Assembly: GCF_050947875.1 (NCBI RefSeq)
Contig: NW_027460291.1
Span: 28,643,589 to 28,707,588 of the forward strand
Length of the DNA: 64,000 nt
Origin: Dermacentor variabilis
Lineage: Eukaryota; Arthropoda; Arachnida; Ixodida; Ixodidae
Direction: 5' to 3'
Below the pieces are notes generated by a model. It saw only the letters and a program-made list of their open reading frames with translations. It was not told the DNA's origin and searched no databases. Below, piece by piece: positions 50,271 to 60,761 of this stretch (position 1 is the stretch's first letter; each line of letters begins with the position of its first letter). Made by a program: the position numbers and the translations under genes.

Positions 50271-51503
50271 CTAAAGCTTTTGTATTTCATTGCCCTTGGC
50301 CACAGGTAAATCTGTGGTCTTGCTCCCTTTGGACTTCTTTGTGCCACTCTCCTGACTACGTTGATATAACCGGCGGGGCACATTATCACCAGGAGAGGGA
50401 GTTTGCTGAGCACTAGGAGACACTTTCTCAGGCGCCTGTAGTGCACATTCTGTTGCTTCGTCGTTGCATGGTGCCGGACGTTTCCTGGCCTTACTGATGT
50501 CCATCGCCTCTTCCTCTTCTTCCTTGTCATCAGGGGGCTTTTCTTGAAGGCTTGCTAGGCCAGGTGGGCAAACTGAGTCATCCTCGCCGGAAGCTTCGCT
50601 AGTATTACTTGTGCTGTTATGACTAGTTGGCATTGGCTTTAAGGACTCCTGGTCCTCGTCCCTAATGCCACCTGTAGTCTCTCCGGTGGCATCTACTACC
50701 TCTGTAGAATCCATGAGGTGGTCCAGTTGTGGCTCGTCTGCGCTATATTGCCCAGAACGAAGCTTATTGGTGTAGGTGGACACGCAGGCGTCCGCTGAGT
50801 GACCAAATCGATGGCACTGTAAGCATCCCGGTGTTCTGCATTGTCGTCGAACGTGTCCCACGCGCTTGCAACGAAGGCACAGAGGAGGCCTACCGGGGAT
50901 AAGTACGAGGCACTGGTGTCCATAAATGGACATAATGTGCGGTATTGAGGTTACGGTGATAGTGTCCTTGAGCACCAAGGAAACCTCCCGGTTTGTTGTC
51001 ACCCATTGTTCCATGCCAGTGCATCTCCATGCTTCTCTCTCCACCGACTTCACCTGACCATAGGCCTGGAACGCCTCTTCAACGCGTCGTGGTTCAAGGT
51101 GAGGTGGAAGCCATAGTAATTTAAGCTTGACGTTTTTAGTCTCCGGATCTATCACCATGCACTTCAGCCCTTTGACACGGAGCTCACCACAGGCGACGAG
51201 AGTCTGTTTTGCCGCACTACTAGCGCAAGTAACCATCCATACATGGCTCATTTGATACTGTCCGACACCTACAATATCTGAAGTATTCACTACCTCAAGC
51301 AGAGCGTCTCGGAAGTCGGGAGCACGGTATGGTCTGCCACTCAAGTCCGCATGAAGGAAAATAGAATTCAAAACATCGTTACCGGTTGGTAGACGCGGGA
51401 GGACAACTTTGTAGTTTGCATCTTCGTTCAAAAACGGGGTCGACGATCCTCGGCCTGGGGCCGATACGCTGTTTCCAGCGTATCGTCGCTTGCTCAGGCG
51501 CAC
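50271..51503 (-). CDS. Tx1-like LINE ORF1 (zinc-knuckle RNA-binding protein), chimeric start
   Basis: The frame is 410 codons. The first roughly 13 residues (MRLSKRRYAGNSV) are encoded by the host composite element, not by the LINE, so the natural N terminus is missing or replaced. LINE-derived sequence follows: YKVVLPRLPTGNDVLNSIFL, WMVTCASSAAKQTLVACGEL and VKLKLLWLPPHLEPRRVEEA (RRM-like). Two knuckles come next, CLRCKRVGHVRRQC and CLQCHRFGHSADAC (both CX2CX4HX4C, near 50880-50770). A long acidic/Ser-rich tail holds DDKEEEEEAMDISKARKRPA and ends RSQESGTKKSKGSKTTDLPV. ORF1 stop TAG is at 50271-50273. No internal stops. Role: RNA chaperone/packaging of the LINE RNA. Confidence 0.82.
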   Translation of the reverse strand: MRLSKRRYAGNSVSAPGRGSSTPFLNEDANYKVVLPRLPTGNDVLNSIFLHADLSGRPYRAPDFRDALLEVVNTSDIVGVGQYQMSHVWMVTCASSAAKQTLVACGELRVKGLKCMVIDPETKNVKLKLLWLPPHLEPRRVEEAFQAYGQVKSVEREAWRCTGMEQWVTTNREVSLVLKDTITVTSIPHIMSIYGHQCLVLIPGRPPLCLRCKRVGHVRRQCRTPGCLQCHRFGHSADACVSTYTNKLRSGQYSADEPQLDHLMDSTEVVDATGETTGGIRDEDQESLKPMPTSHNSTSNTSEASGEDDSVCPPGLASLQEKPPDDKEEEEEAMDISKARKRPAPCNDEATECALQAPEKVSPSAQQTPSPGDNVPRRLYQRSQESGTKKSKGSKTTDLPVAKGNEIQKL

Positions 51504-52140
51504 ATTTTGTTGTCGCGCCGAACGCTGCGTTGCTCGACGCTCACCGCGTCCGATGCGATGCGCGTAGTCGCTGCGCCGTAGCCCATTGTCTTACACCCCT
51601 TGGCGGGTCGACGGGAACGCTGTCGCGTTCCACTCTTGAAGGCGAAGCTTAAGCGTCCTCCAATTTTTTCCCCGCGACTCCCCCTCCTCAACGTTGCTGC
51701 CTTCGTTAGCTGTATCTTTCCTCGTTGTTTTTTTTCTTTCTCTCTCTTTCGGAGCGACTGTGGCCGACGCGCATGAAGCAGCTAGCGCCATCTTGTGGCG
51801 CGCTGCGCCTACTCAGCTATTCTCCGGTGCGCGGGCGGGGCGAGACGCGCTGCGCGGTAATGGCGGCAGATACGAACTTACGGAGGTAAACATCGCCTCG
51901 TCTAGACATCGTTCGTTTCAGGGAACTAAGCAACGCAAGTGTTACGATTATTTGGCACGGAAAACGCCGTCCAGACTGCAAAATTTTGATCGTTATATCC
52001 GATATGCGGTGAATAACCTATCGTTATAAATGGTTTTTTTTCCCATAGACCTAATGCATAAAATGACACTCTCATATCGACCCATCGTTATAACCGATAT
52101 ATTGTTATATGTGGTATCGTTATAAGTGGACTGCACTGTA

Positions 52141-53168
52141 TAGATGATGGCCAGAACATGCCTTCTGGGTAACGCATCAGTGGATTAGTGAGGCAGCATT
52201 TCTTACAATTCACAGATTAAGTGATGGACCCCTCTGCATGCAATGCAAGGTAAAAAAATTGTGGCTGGTATTCAGTGCACACTTTACCAGTGTGCTGAGC
52301 TGGGCTGGTTAGTGAAGTCGAGGATTCGACGGAAGTCCGTCTGGTCAGGATGAAGCATGAAGCTTCTTAGGGTTGGTTAGTGCATGCTGAAGGGAATCGA
52401 ACATTGAATAGACCAGCGATATTGTGCATATAGCAGCACTGTGCCTGTTGTTTACACTATATGTCCAGTCTTTTGCGCTGTTTCATTTACTTCAATGTGT
52501 AGACCTTCACTACGATTATAGCACTAGCTCATTAAATTCGGGCTGTTAGTAACATTGTGAGCAAATGCACTATGCATTTCTTGTTACTAACGTGTGTGCC
52601 TGCATGTGTACTTTGTGGTTGTTACAAGTCTCTCCAATTACTATTAAAATTGGGGGATTACAGACAAAATACTTTTTGCTAACCAACCTTAATAGGAGTG
52701 TCTGACATCAGAAGTTGTGCTATCTAACTAAGTTAAGTGATTGATAACTAAATTTAAGCAGTTATGTTAGGAGGCATGTTAATATGAAAGTGCAGATTTG
52801 AAGACGTTTGGTACTTGAGGAATGCCATTGCTAGAACTTCTGTGCCTTATTAAACACACTACTCTTTTTAAGTAAGCTCAAAATTTGAAACAAAATACAT
52901 TGCTCTTGGAATGAGCAGTTTTTATTACACTATTTTTCGTCAGCACATAACAATATTAACTGGAAGACGTTGCAAAACTTAGATAATTATTTAGCCAATT
53001 GGTAATTATTCCACAAATTCTGTTGTCCACTGTTGCTATGTAGCTTGGCCTGCAAAAATTATAAGTTGACTGGAATCCCCTATTTCTCATAACGTGAAAC
53101 AGACATAGCAGAAACACACAAGAGGTGAGTGTGTGTGTCAACGTGTGCATATTCTAGAAAACACTAAA
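52141..53168. other. No gene recognised
   Basis: AT-rich sequence on the far side of the Tigger insertion, with short frames only. It would be contiguous with 45467 before the transposon inserted. Confidence 0.45.
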
Positions 53169-53403
53169 CCGCCGTGGTTGCTCAGTGGCTATGGTGTTGG
53201 GCTGCTGAGCACGAGGTCGCGGTATCGAATCCCGGCCACGGCGGCCGCATTTCGATGGGGGCGAAATGCGAAAACACCCGTGTACTTAGATTTAGGTGCA
53301 CGTTAAAGAACCCCAGGTGGTCAAAATTTCTGAAGTCCTCCACTACGGCATGCCCCATAATCAGAAAGTGGTTTTGGCACGTAAAACCCCATAATTTGAT
53401 TAA
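53169..53403 (+). repeat. Ruka-like tRNA-derived SINE, best-preserved copy
   Basis: The head CCGCCGTGGTTGCTCAGTGG has a clear A box. GTATCGAATCCCGG is a near-perfect B box. The first nine bases pair exactly with CCACGGCGG at the end of the tRNA-like part. The body GCCGCATTTCGATGGGGGCG, AGAACCCCAGGTGGTC, CCTCCACTACGGCATGCC and GTAAAACCCCATAATTTGAT is nearly consensus for the copies in this window. Confidence 0.9.
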
Positions 53404-54055
53404 AACTTAACACTACGTATGGAGGTTGTTCTTTTTTTAGCTGCACATTTTTTTTAATTGCCTGTGACAGATAACACAGTTTTAACCATTGATCTAAACT
53501 ACTTGATAAGGTGGGCATTACTTCTACAAGAAATAAAAATATCTAATTGAATAATTGTCTTTATTATAATAATTAACTTCTAGTTAATTACCTTATGCTA
53601 CCTATTTCAATTGGCAAATTGCAGCCGGCGAGATTGCAATGCGTATTCACTTGGACCAAATATCAGGACTCGCCCAGTTTCGAAATATGAGTTTTCAAGT
53701 GTCCAATGAAATGCATTGGTGTTCCAGTTACCTTTGTGCTTCAATGCAACAGTTTTTATGAGAAGTAAGAGGAACAAAAGTGCATTTTTACAGCAAGTTT
53801 GATGCCGCATATCTCAAAACCGGTGCCCATCCTCAGAATTTGTTCCCAAGCAGATATGCCTTGCGAACTCATTAGCTACATTTCGTAGACTTGGAATGCC
53901 GACAAAGAGAGGGTGGTGCAAACGTAGACATGGCCAACGTGGGTCACAGTGTAGTATCTGTTCTTATCAGCCTAATATCTGATATGGGTTCTATTTGGAC
54001 CCATGATATTAAACTTATTTTTGCAAGTTGCCGGAGTGCTTGAAGCCTGCTTCAC
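53404..54055. other. No gene recognised
   Basis: Non-coding AT-rich flank between the SINE and the CR1-like LINE tail. Minus-strand frames (53321-53518, 53607-53810) show no domain. Confidence 0.45.
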
Positions 54056-55010
54056 TAATAATAATAATAATAATATTAATAATAACCTTTATTTCATGAA
54101 AATATTACACATTCAAAACACCGGTGAGCCCAAGCCATGAAGGCTTATGGGGCTGTACCCGGCAGTCAGCGACAAGTATACTCAAAAAATAAAAATAAAG
54201 CAAGGTTAGCAAGCTGTACACTAAGCCAATTTACAAAACAAAAGCAAACTACAACACAAAAGCAAAGTACCACAAACAAAATGTGAGCTACGAGCAAACA
54301 CACGCTAAAAAAGATAAAGTGAAACAAACAAGGATACACACCAATCTAGGCCAAACGAAACTAATCGAAACTATAGGACGGGCTCTAATGACAACTAAAC
54401 AGAAGAATAATTGGTTTTGAGGTACAGTTTGAGTGTCCGTTTTGATGAGATAGAGTACAGTTCAGTGGGTAAAGAATTAAAAAATTTAGGAACACAATAT
54501 TTTCTGGTATAACGACCAAAAGGGGGTATAACACCGCCGGTAGTGAACGTATTATGGTGTCTCAGTGGTCTGGCAGGAATCAACGGAAAAAGAAAATCAC
54601 TGTTCCAAAAACGTTTTATTACCACAATTTGAAAAAATAATGCTTCAAATCAGGGTAACTGCAAAAAGGAAAATAGATTATTATTAGGGGGAATGGTCTC
54701 ATTGGTATGCAACATTTCGAAAAACAGATTTCAGAATAGAATTCAATTTTGCAGGCCATGTAAATGAACAGTGATAAAATATGATAATTCCGTATCTAAG
54801 ATAGCTGTACACAATTAAGTGCGTGAACAATGACTTTTCGGGCAGAAAACGGGAACAGGTATCTAGAGTTATACAGAAGACAGGATATATGTACGTAGCT
54901 TTTTGCTAATACCTGTAAAATTAGTGTTCCAGGTCTTATCAGAATCAAACATGATGCCTAAACATTTTACATTAGTTGCGAACTCTAATGGTATGCATCA
55001 AATTTGCAGT

Positions 55011-55361
55011 TTATACAATTAGAGTCCTGAACAAAAATGGCACAGTACGACCAATTTTTTTATGGGGATTATGAAAGCAAACTAGTTTAGTCTTTTGTCT
55101 ATTAATTCCAATTCCGTTACTTGTACACCAATCCATTAGAGACGTGGCATCTGCTTGAAGGTTATAAGCGCATGTATTAAATGATGCATGGGTTGACAGA
55201 AGGACAGTGTCGTCGGCGTACTGGAATATGCGGCATTTTGATACAAATTGAGGTAAATCATTGATGTACAGGTTAAATAAAAGTGGAGATAAAACAGACC
55301 CCTGGGGAACACCCAATTTTAACATTATTTTTGTACTGGAATAGTCACCTATGCGCACCAC
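55011..55361 (-). pseudogene. RT fragment of CR1-like LINE 3 (motifs B-C)
   Basis: 116 codons holding VPQGSVLSPLLFNLYINDLP, YADDTVLL and the following helix ADATSLMDWCTSNGIGINRQ with KTKLVCFHNPHKK. These are RT domains 4-6 of CR1-type LINEs. Both catalytic aspartates of motif C are present, but the frame is an isolated piece of the broken ORF2. Confidence 0.85.
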
Positions 55362-55650
55362 CTGAGAGCGATTGCAAAATAACTAGACAATAACTTTATA
55401 AATAGGCCCCTGAAGCCAATTATTTCTAGCTTATCAAGAAGTAATTTGTGAATAACGGAATCGAAAGCCTTACTTGCATCTAAAAAGAAAAGCACATACG
55501 AATTCGTTATTATCAAAAGCTGAAGAGATAATGTCCGTAAATTCTTCTAGTAGGGAAATAGTGCCTTTTCCCTGGATGAAACTAAACTGTGCTTGTAACA
55601 GAACATTATTTTTATTCAGGAAATTGGTCATCGTTACGAGCAGATGTTTT

Positions 55651-56199
55651 TCAATTATTTGACTGATTGCAGGCAGAATGGAAATCGGTCTGTAGTTCTC
55701 TAGCTACTTTGCATTGAGAACCACTCTTATAGAGCGGCCTAACCACAGCCACTTTTAAATCGTCGGGAATAACGCAAGGATCCATATACCCATTAATAAT
55801 CAAGAGAAGGACGGATTCAAGCACAGAAAAATTACGTTGAATATCATGTATGGAGATACCGTCTATACAAGGTGGTTTCTTAGGTCTAAAGCTAAATAAG
55901 ATGCTGTGCAAGTCTCCTGCAGTAACCGGTGGCAAGAATGCCGATCGTACAGTATTAGGAACAGCGCTAGACGCATCTGGAGCAAAAGGCTGAAGATGCG
56001 AAGATACTATAGAAAAAGAGTAATTAAATTCTTGAACGGCTGACGTGACGTTGCTGAAATGTTTTGCGAATACATCTTCTAAAGGTTGATTGGTGTTTCG
56101 TCCGAATACTTCGTTAATAGCTGACCACGTCTTTTTGGGGGAGTGCTTGCTTTCATAAAAGGTCTTAGTATAATACTGACGCCTTGCCGACCGAATCAT
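55651..56199 (-). pseudogene. RT N-terminal region of CR1-like LINE 3
   Basis: 182 codons: ARRQYYTKTFYESKHSPKKT, WSAINEVFGRNTNQPLEDVF, AKHFSNVTSAVQEFNYSFS, LFSFRPKKPPCIDGISIHDI and GYMDPCVIPDDLKVAVVRPL (YKSGSQ). This is the linker plus RT motifs 0-2. The frame degenerates at the end, where the expected NYRPISILP-type block should occur (CKVARELQTDFHSACNQ is its shifted form). Confidence 0.8.
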
Positions 56200-56500
56200 G
56201 GCATTTACCCTGTTCCGGAGCGATCAGTACAGATCTCTAAGGTGTGTATTGTTTGGGGAACGCTTACAGCGTGCCCAAAGGGCATCTTTTTCTTTAATAA
56301 CCTTCAGTATAACGCATGTTAGCCATGGAAGTTTGGGGTTGCGTTTTTTCACAGTGATTGTTTTCTGGGTGGTAATTTTTAAAGAACGGATTGCATCAAC
56401 AAAACGTGTATAAGTGGTGGACGTCGTAACACTATGTAATAATTTGGTCCAATCATAATTGGCCACAAGATTGTCAAATTTAGCGATATAAAAGATGTTT

Positions 56501-59500
56501 AGGCGATGAAGGTTAGGGCGCGGGATCTTGATAGGGCGTGCAACATTTTTGTGCGTACCTTAATGTGGCGAATATGCTGCAGTGAAGGTTGTCATTGCGT
56601 GTGTGAGTGTGCCACTGTTAGAGCATAGCAAAAACAGAAGTAAGAATATTGGGCCTCTCAAATTAGTAAATTAGTTAAAAGACCAGGAGAATAATTTAGA
56701 TACATTTAGAGACATACATCAGCCTTACATACTGCATCTTCAAAATATTAATGGTTATATCTAAAAAAATTAGCATAACTATGGAAATCGCCATGCATAA
56801 GCCCACGCTTAACAAATTATTCAAATGTATGGTGATATTCATTTATTGCATTCTTTGCCACTTGCTTAGCAACTGCCCAATTCCTTTTTTGATAACTCGC
56901 GAAAAAGTTTGCTGGAAAAAACATGTAAATCCACTTAAATGTCCTCAGGTGTGGGGAAATTTTCGATGTTGACAGTGAATTGGAAAAGACGAAGTGGTCT
57001 GAGGGTACAGTACGTTAGGGGGCTGTCAAGCAATACATCCCATTCAAGCACAAACGATCTTCCCTCAGATGTTGTGGGATCTGGCATTGTCATGATGAAA
57101 AGGAAAGCTTCTGTTAATTTGAAAATTAGGCCCTTCTCTCCTAGATTGTTGTGCATAACTGATTGAATAAGCAACAGTAGTTTGTATAAGTTGATTGTTT
57201 TCAGTAAAGGATTTCTTGTGGAACGGTTTGTGGTCATTGTTTTTACACAGCTGGCCGCTTATGGGGGGCAGTGATAAAGGTTGCAGTCACTGAACTTTTG
57301 TAGGATTGAAATATGTCATTGTTTGATGTCAATGGCAGCTTTTTAGAAATGGCCATTAAGTTTTGGGCTACATTTTAAGATCATTTGGCCATCTTTTGTT
57401 GGGGCCATCTGGCAACCCAGCAAGTGATGGCGGCGCGCGAAACCTGCTTGATGCCCGCATGTATGAGTGCTGCAACTGGAGTTACCGGCTCTCTGGTCTC
57501 TGCGCGCCCTTAATTCTCTATGAACACACGCCGTACTGCTTGTTAGTGTGTCGTTAATGATGCGTGCTTTCCTCCCCCTGCGAAGTTTTCAACAAACGTC
57601 ACAGTGACCGGCTACCACGCGAGCTGCTTCATTGTGCGTGCCTTGTGTTTAGTGCTGTACCATGCTCCAGTCTGTACGTGAGTCTGCCCTGCTTCTGTTA
57701 GCGTTGCGAAGATCCCGGACAGCTTGCGGCCATCGTGCGTGCGCTACAAGGCCAGTGTATTGCACACGTTCAGGTACTATCACGAAAGGCCAGTCTTCGG
57801 CAAATACCGACGTGCCACTATGTTGAACCGCCACGGTTTAAGGTTTACACGGATACTGCTGCATTGGCCGCACAATTAAAGTTTGTGAAAGTTCACGCAC
57901 CGGGAACTATCGATTTACAGTGGTGCTTTCTTTCAATTGAAGACCAGTAATCGCATCCGATGCCATCTCGCGTAATTTTTGCGAAGGAGAATATGCTTGC
58001 CTGTGGGCGCTTTTGGTGTCGCCGTATTTTCTTTTTATTGGTGTGCTAGCTTACTTGTGCGCAAAGCGCCAAGTCAAAATATGTGCAGTTTTCTCCCATT
58101 TTCGTTCCAGCGCGCACACAGCACTTTGCATCACGGGCAACCAGTGGCGACGTGGCCGTAGCCAGAAGCAGAGTGGCATGCAATCGCAACGGTACGATAG
58201 CAGTCTGTTCGTTTGTTTGTTTATGTTAGGTTCATCGTGCGCTGGTGTAGGGCACTGTGGGAACAAAGAGAGTCAAGTGTGACAGTGTTCGTAAGATACC
58301 AGAAAGAGAGTTGGAGAGAGGCTCATTGGTTGGTACCATGCAAAATGTCGAATATGGCACTACTTATTTAGCAGCCAAGCACAGCTTTTTCATGACGCAG
58401 CAAAATCATTGGTAGTCAGCGGCGAGCTTGCCTAAGGTGCTATTGCAAGCAGGCTGCTGCACGATTAACATTAGTTTCATGCAAAAGAACTCGGTATTGT
58501 TGCTAAGAGCATAACTCAAAAACGTTCTGACCGAAACTTTCAAATAACGAATCGAACTGTGTCCTATTCGATTCGGTCTTTGAATCGAATAGTCAATATT
58601 TGTAAATGAATATTTTTAGAATACTTTTCGAATATTTCAAAATTTTGATCGCACTCAATTAGACATCAAATTGGAGCTAAACTACGGTAAATTTCCACCC
58701 CTGCTGGCATATCGACCTAAGGCATGAGAACATGGCAACAGAGTGCGCTGTGTTGCTTATGCAGTCATAGTTTACAGGCTACACAGCAATCATTCACACT
58801 CTTTGAAGAGTCCTCTGCATGCAAAGAAACCTCATAATGCTCAATTTGGGCTTTTAATAAACAATGCCTCTTAACATAGCGCAATAACAGAAATTTGCTA
58901 ACTTAATGAATACTTGGATGTGAACGTCATTTTAAATTAATTGTAAAGATGGCTTTTTATTATTCAAAATGTATTTGATTGGATTTGCCTCTGGCACTAC
59001 GATTTGCTCTCAAATATCCCCATTCACACCTTCTCTTGCAAGCTGACAGAAAGCATTCAGTGTGGTGCCGACTGTTGACAAAAATTTGTGCAAAGCACCA
59101 TTTTTCCACAAGTTTGTGTCCATTAGCAGATAATGCTGTAATAGGAGCAGTTGCTTATAGATTGTTTAACTAAAAATGTGCAGTTTTTTAACTTGAAATA
59201 CTTTATGCATGATCCATGCACAAGCGGGACTAGCACCACTTAACAGCTTTTTGTTGTGCTCTTGTGCGTTTCGTACAAAGTGTTTCTCATCATGTTTTGC
59301 ATGCAAGAAAATTTCACATTTTTAGGTTTAGAGTGTGCAGTCGGCAGACACATAAATTTGCTTGCCCCTCTGTATTCCTTTGTTTCCAGAAGTTGCTCAA
59401 GAAAACAGCAATGTTCTGCAATATTGCTTGTTTCTGGTTGCATTTATAAGTTAGATGAAGGCTAAATGAATTATGACGCACTATTTTGCATCCAGACTTT

Positions 59501-59760
59501 GACTCTGAAGGAATTTAACTTTTGATAAATACAAGGGTTGGAGGGAAAGTTATGGCTCTAAATATGGAGGAGTCGTCATAGAATTGTAAATTTTTTTGTC
59601 AACAAGGTAGTTCTAACAAGGTAGTTCTAACAGTCCATGAAATGCATTACATCAGCTGTAAATGCTTGTGAAAGTGAGCAGCTCCAGCCAATGATAACCG
59701 TGCCACTAATAATACTTTAATTCACTACCTGTTGACACATTTAACAGCCATTTGATATAC
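56501..59760. other. Long stretch without a recognisable gene
   Basis: Mostly AT-rich. The segment 57400-58300 is richer in GC and has several overlapping frames, for example 57735-57950 on the plus strand (VYTDTAALAAQLKFVKVHAP), which could be an exon, but I see no family, splice pattern or homology to support that. Nothing I recognise as a transposon occurs here, so it may be host intronic or intergenic DNA. Confidence 0.4.
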
Positions 59761-60761
59761 AGTGGTGGCGTAGAGGTAGAGCATCCGCCTTGCGTGCAAG
59801 AGGACCGTGGTTCGAATCCCGGTGCCACGCAATTTTCCACCGGACTAAAAAATAAATAAAATCCGTGTGTTGATAAAATTGCATAAACAGGCCTGGAGTG
59901 CGGCCTGATCCCGGTGACCAGAACCAGTAACGCACTCCCTCACCAGAGCAGGATTGGCCACCCTGGTGCAATATTGGCCACACTCTCCTATATGAATACA
60001 ACAATCGAACCCCGGCCTTCAGTCTCCAGCAGCTGCGAAGCAACTGACCACGGCGGCGGTCAGATCTGTGACGCAGCAGAGCGTGCTTAGAATACCTGGG
60101 TCTGAACAGGCCGCCATTGGAATCTGAACCTGGCAACGTTTAACGCTAGAACATTATCAAGTGAGGCAAGTCTAGCAGTGCCATTGGAGGAATTAGAGGG
60201 CATTAAATGGTATGTAATAGGTCTCAATGAAGTTAAGAGGGCAAAAGAAGCATGTACAGTGCTAAAAAGCAGGCACATCCTGTGCTACAGGGGCTCAGCG
60301 GAGAGACGAGAACTAAGAGTCGGATTCCTGATTAATAAGGATATAGCTGGTAACATACAGAAATTCTATAGCATTAACGAGAGGGTGGCAGGACTTGTTG
60401 TGAAACTTAATAAAAGGCACAAATTGAAAGTCGTACAGGTCTATGCCCCTACATCCAGTCATGATTACCAGGAAATCGAAAGCTTCTATGAAGACGTGGA
60501 ATCGGCGATGGGTAAAGTCAAAACAAAATACGCTATACTGATGGGCGACTTCAATCAGTGGCGGAATATGGCATAGGTTCTAGGAATAGCAGGGGAGAGT
60601 TATTAGTAGAGTTTGCAGAACAGAATAATATGCGGATAATGAATACCTTCGTCTGCAAGCGGGATAGCCGAAAGTGGACATGGAGGAGCCCGAATGGCGA
60701 GACTAGAAATGAAATAGACCTTATACTCTGTGTTAACCCTGGCATCATACAAGATGTGGAC
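59761..60761 (+). mobile_element. RTE LINE copy F, 5' part with tRNA-like head (subfamily 2)
   Basis: The copy starts with a tRNA-like sequence (59762-59830), followed by a leader (ATTTTCCACCGGACT, CAGGCCTGGAGTGCGGCCTG, GGATTGGCCACCCTGGTGCA) and the usual RTE start (GACGCAGCAGAGCGTGCTTA). The endonuclease reads NARTLSSEASLAVPLEELEG, WYVIGLNEVKRAKEACTVLK, KLKVVQVYAPTSSHDYQEIE and ILMGDFNQWRNMAx. A small deletion removes the AKVGKKQAGD stretch after GDFN and shifts the frame. It stops at NPGIIQDVD, exactly where the LTR at 60762 begins, so Gypsy 2 inserted here. Confidence 0.87.
59762..59830 (+). other. tRNA-like 5' head of RTE copy F
   Basis: GTGGTGGCGTAGAGGTAGAG resembles an A box (TGGCGTAGAGG) and GGTTCGAATCC is a perfect B box 34 bases later. 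T-arm pairing is poor and the anticodon loop is not canonical, so it is a tRNA-derived promoter-like module, not a tRNA gene. Confidence 0.7.

Larger units (their letters stand above)
46746..51461 (-). mobile_element. Tx1/L1-clade LINE, nearly intact, antisense
   Basis: Minus-strand order: ORF1 (51503-50271, its start codon in flanking sequence), ORF2 (50261 to about 46858 with one frameshift near 47440), a short 3' UTR, the AATAAA signal (46755-46760) and poly(A) (T-run at 46745-46753). CGAT occurs on both sides (46742-46745 and 51462-51465), a possible short target duplication. RT motifs (QGCPLSPLLFAIYLEP, KVLAYADDIAFF) and two zinc knuckles in ORF1 point to the Tx1 branch of the L1 group. 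Apparently 5'-truncated within or just before ORF1. Confidence 0.85.
46543..51664. mobile_element. Composite TIR/tRNA-like element, copy 2, split by a LINE
   Basis: The left part (46543-46745) and right part (about 51462-51664) match copy 1 at 40536-40987: AACGCGACAGCGTTAAGGAG at the left, a GGTGTCGG-rich stretch, the tRNA-like block, and GCTTGCTCAGGCGCACATTT to CTTAAGCGTCCTCCAAT at the right. T-runs flank it (46538-46542 and 51665-51669), again like copy 1. The central segment differs from copy 1 and contains a GATACGCTG/CAGCGTATC palindrome at 51463-51485. Confidence 0.85.
45470..52138 (-). mobile_element. pogo/Tigger-type DNA transposon, internally deleted, with nested insertions
   Basis: The ends CAGTGCAGTCCACTTATAAC at 45470 and its reverse complement ending at 52138 match for about 24 bases and are flanked by TA on both sides (45468-45469 and 52139-52140), the expected target duplication. 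Further inside, both ends repeat GTTATAACCGAT-type motifs. Excluding the nested element (46543-51669), the transposon is about 1.5 kb. It carries a shortened transposase on the minus strand (46423-45534) with a GC-rich leader at 46424-46542 and 51670-52020. Non-autonomous. Confidence 0.9.
54056..56500 (-). mobile_element. CR1-like LINE 3, antisense, 5'-truncated
   Basis: The 3' end is at 54056-54085: (TTA/ATT)n on the minus strand right after AATAAAGG. Minus-strand coding pieces are the EN-RT linker (RNPKLPWLTCVILKVIKEKD near 56340-56290; SPKKTWSAINEVFGRNTNQP near 56140), the RT start (KPPCIDGISIHDIQRNFSVL), motif B GVPQGSVLSPLLFNLYINDL near 55305 and motif C CRIFQYADDTVLLSTHASFN near 55230 (DD intact). 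The terminal block is FGRYTRKYCVPKFFNSLPTE near 54500. The endonuclease and ORF1 are missing. Frameshifts near 55400, 55700 and 54900. No 2A-like motif can be tested because ORF1 is absent. Confidence 0.85.

Noticed and set aside
59762..59830. A functional tRNA gene
   Set aside because: The B box is perfect, but the T stem has mismatches, the anticodon loop is not canonical, and the sequence runs straight into an RTE leader.
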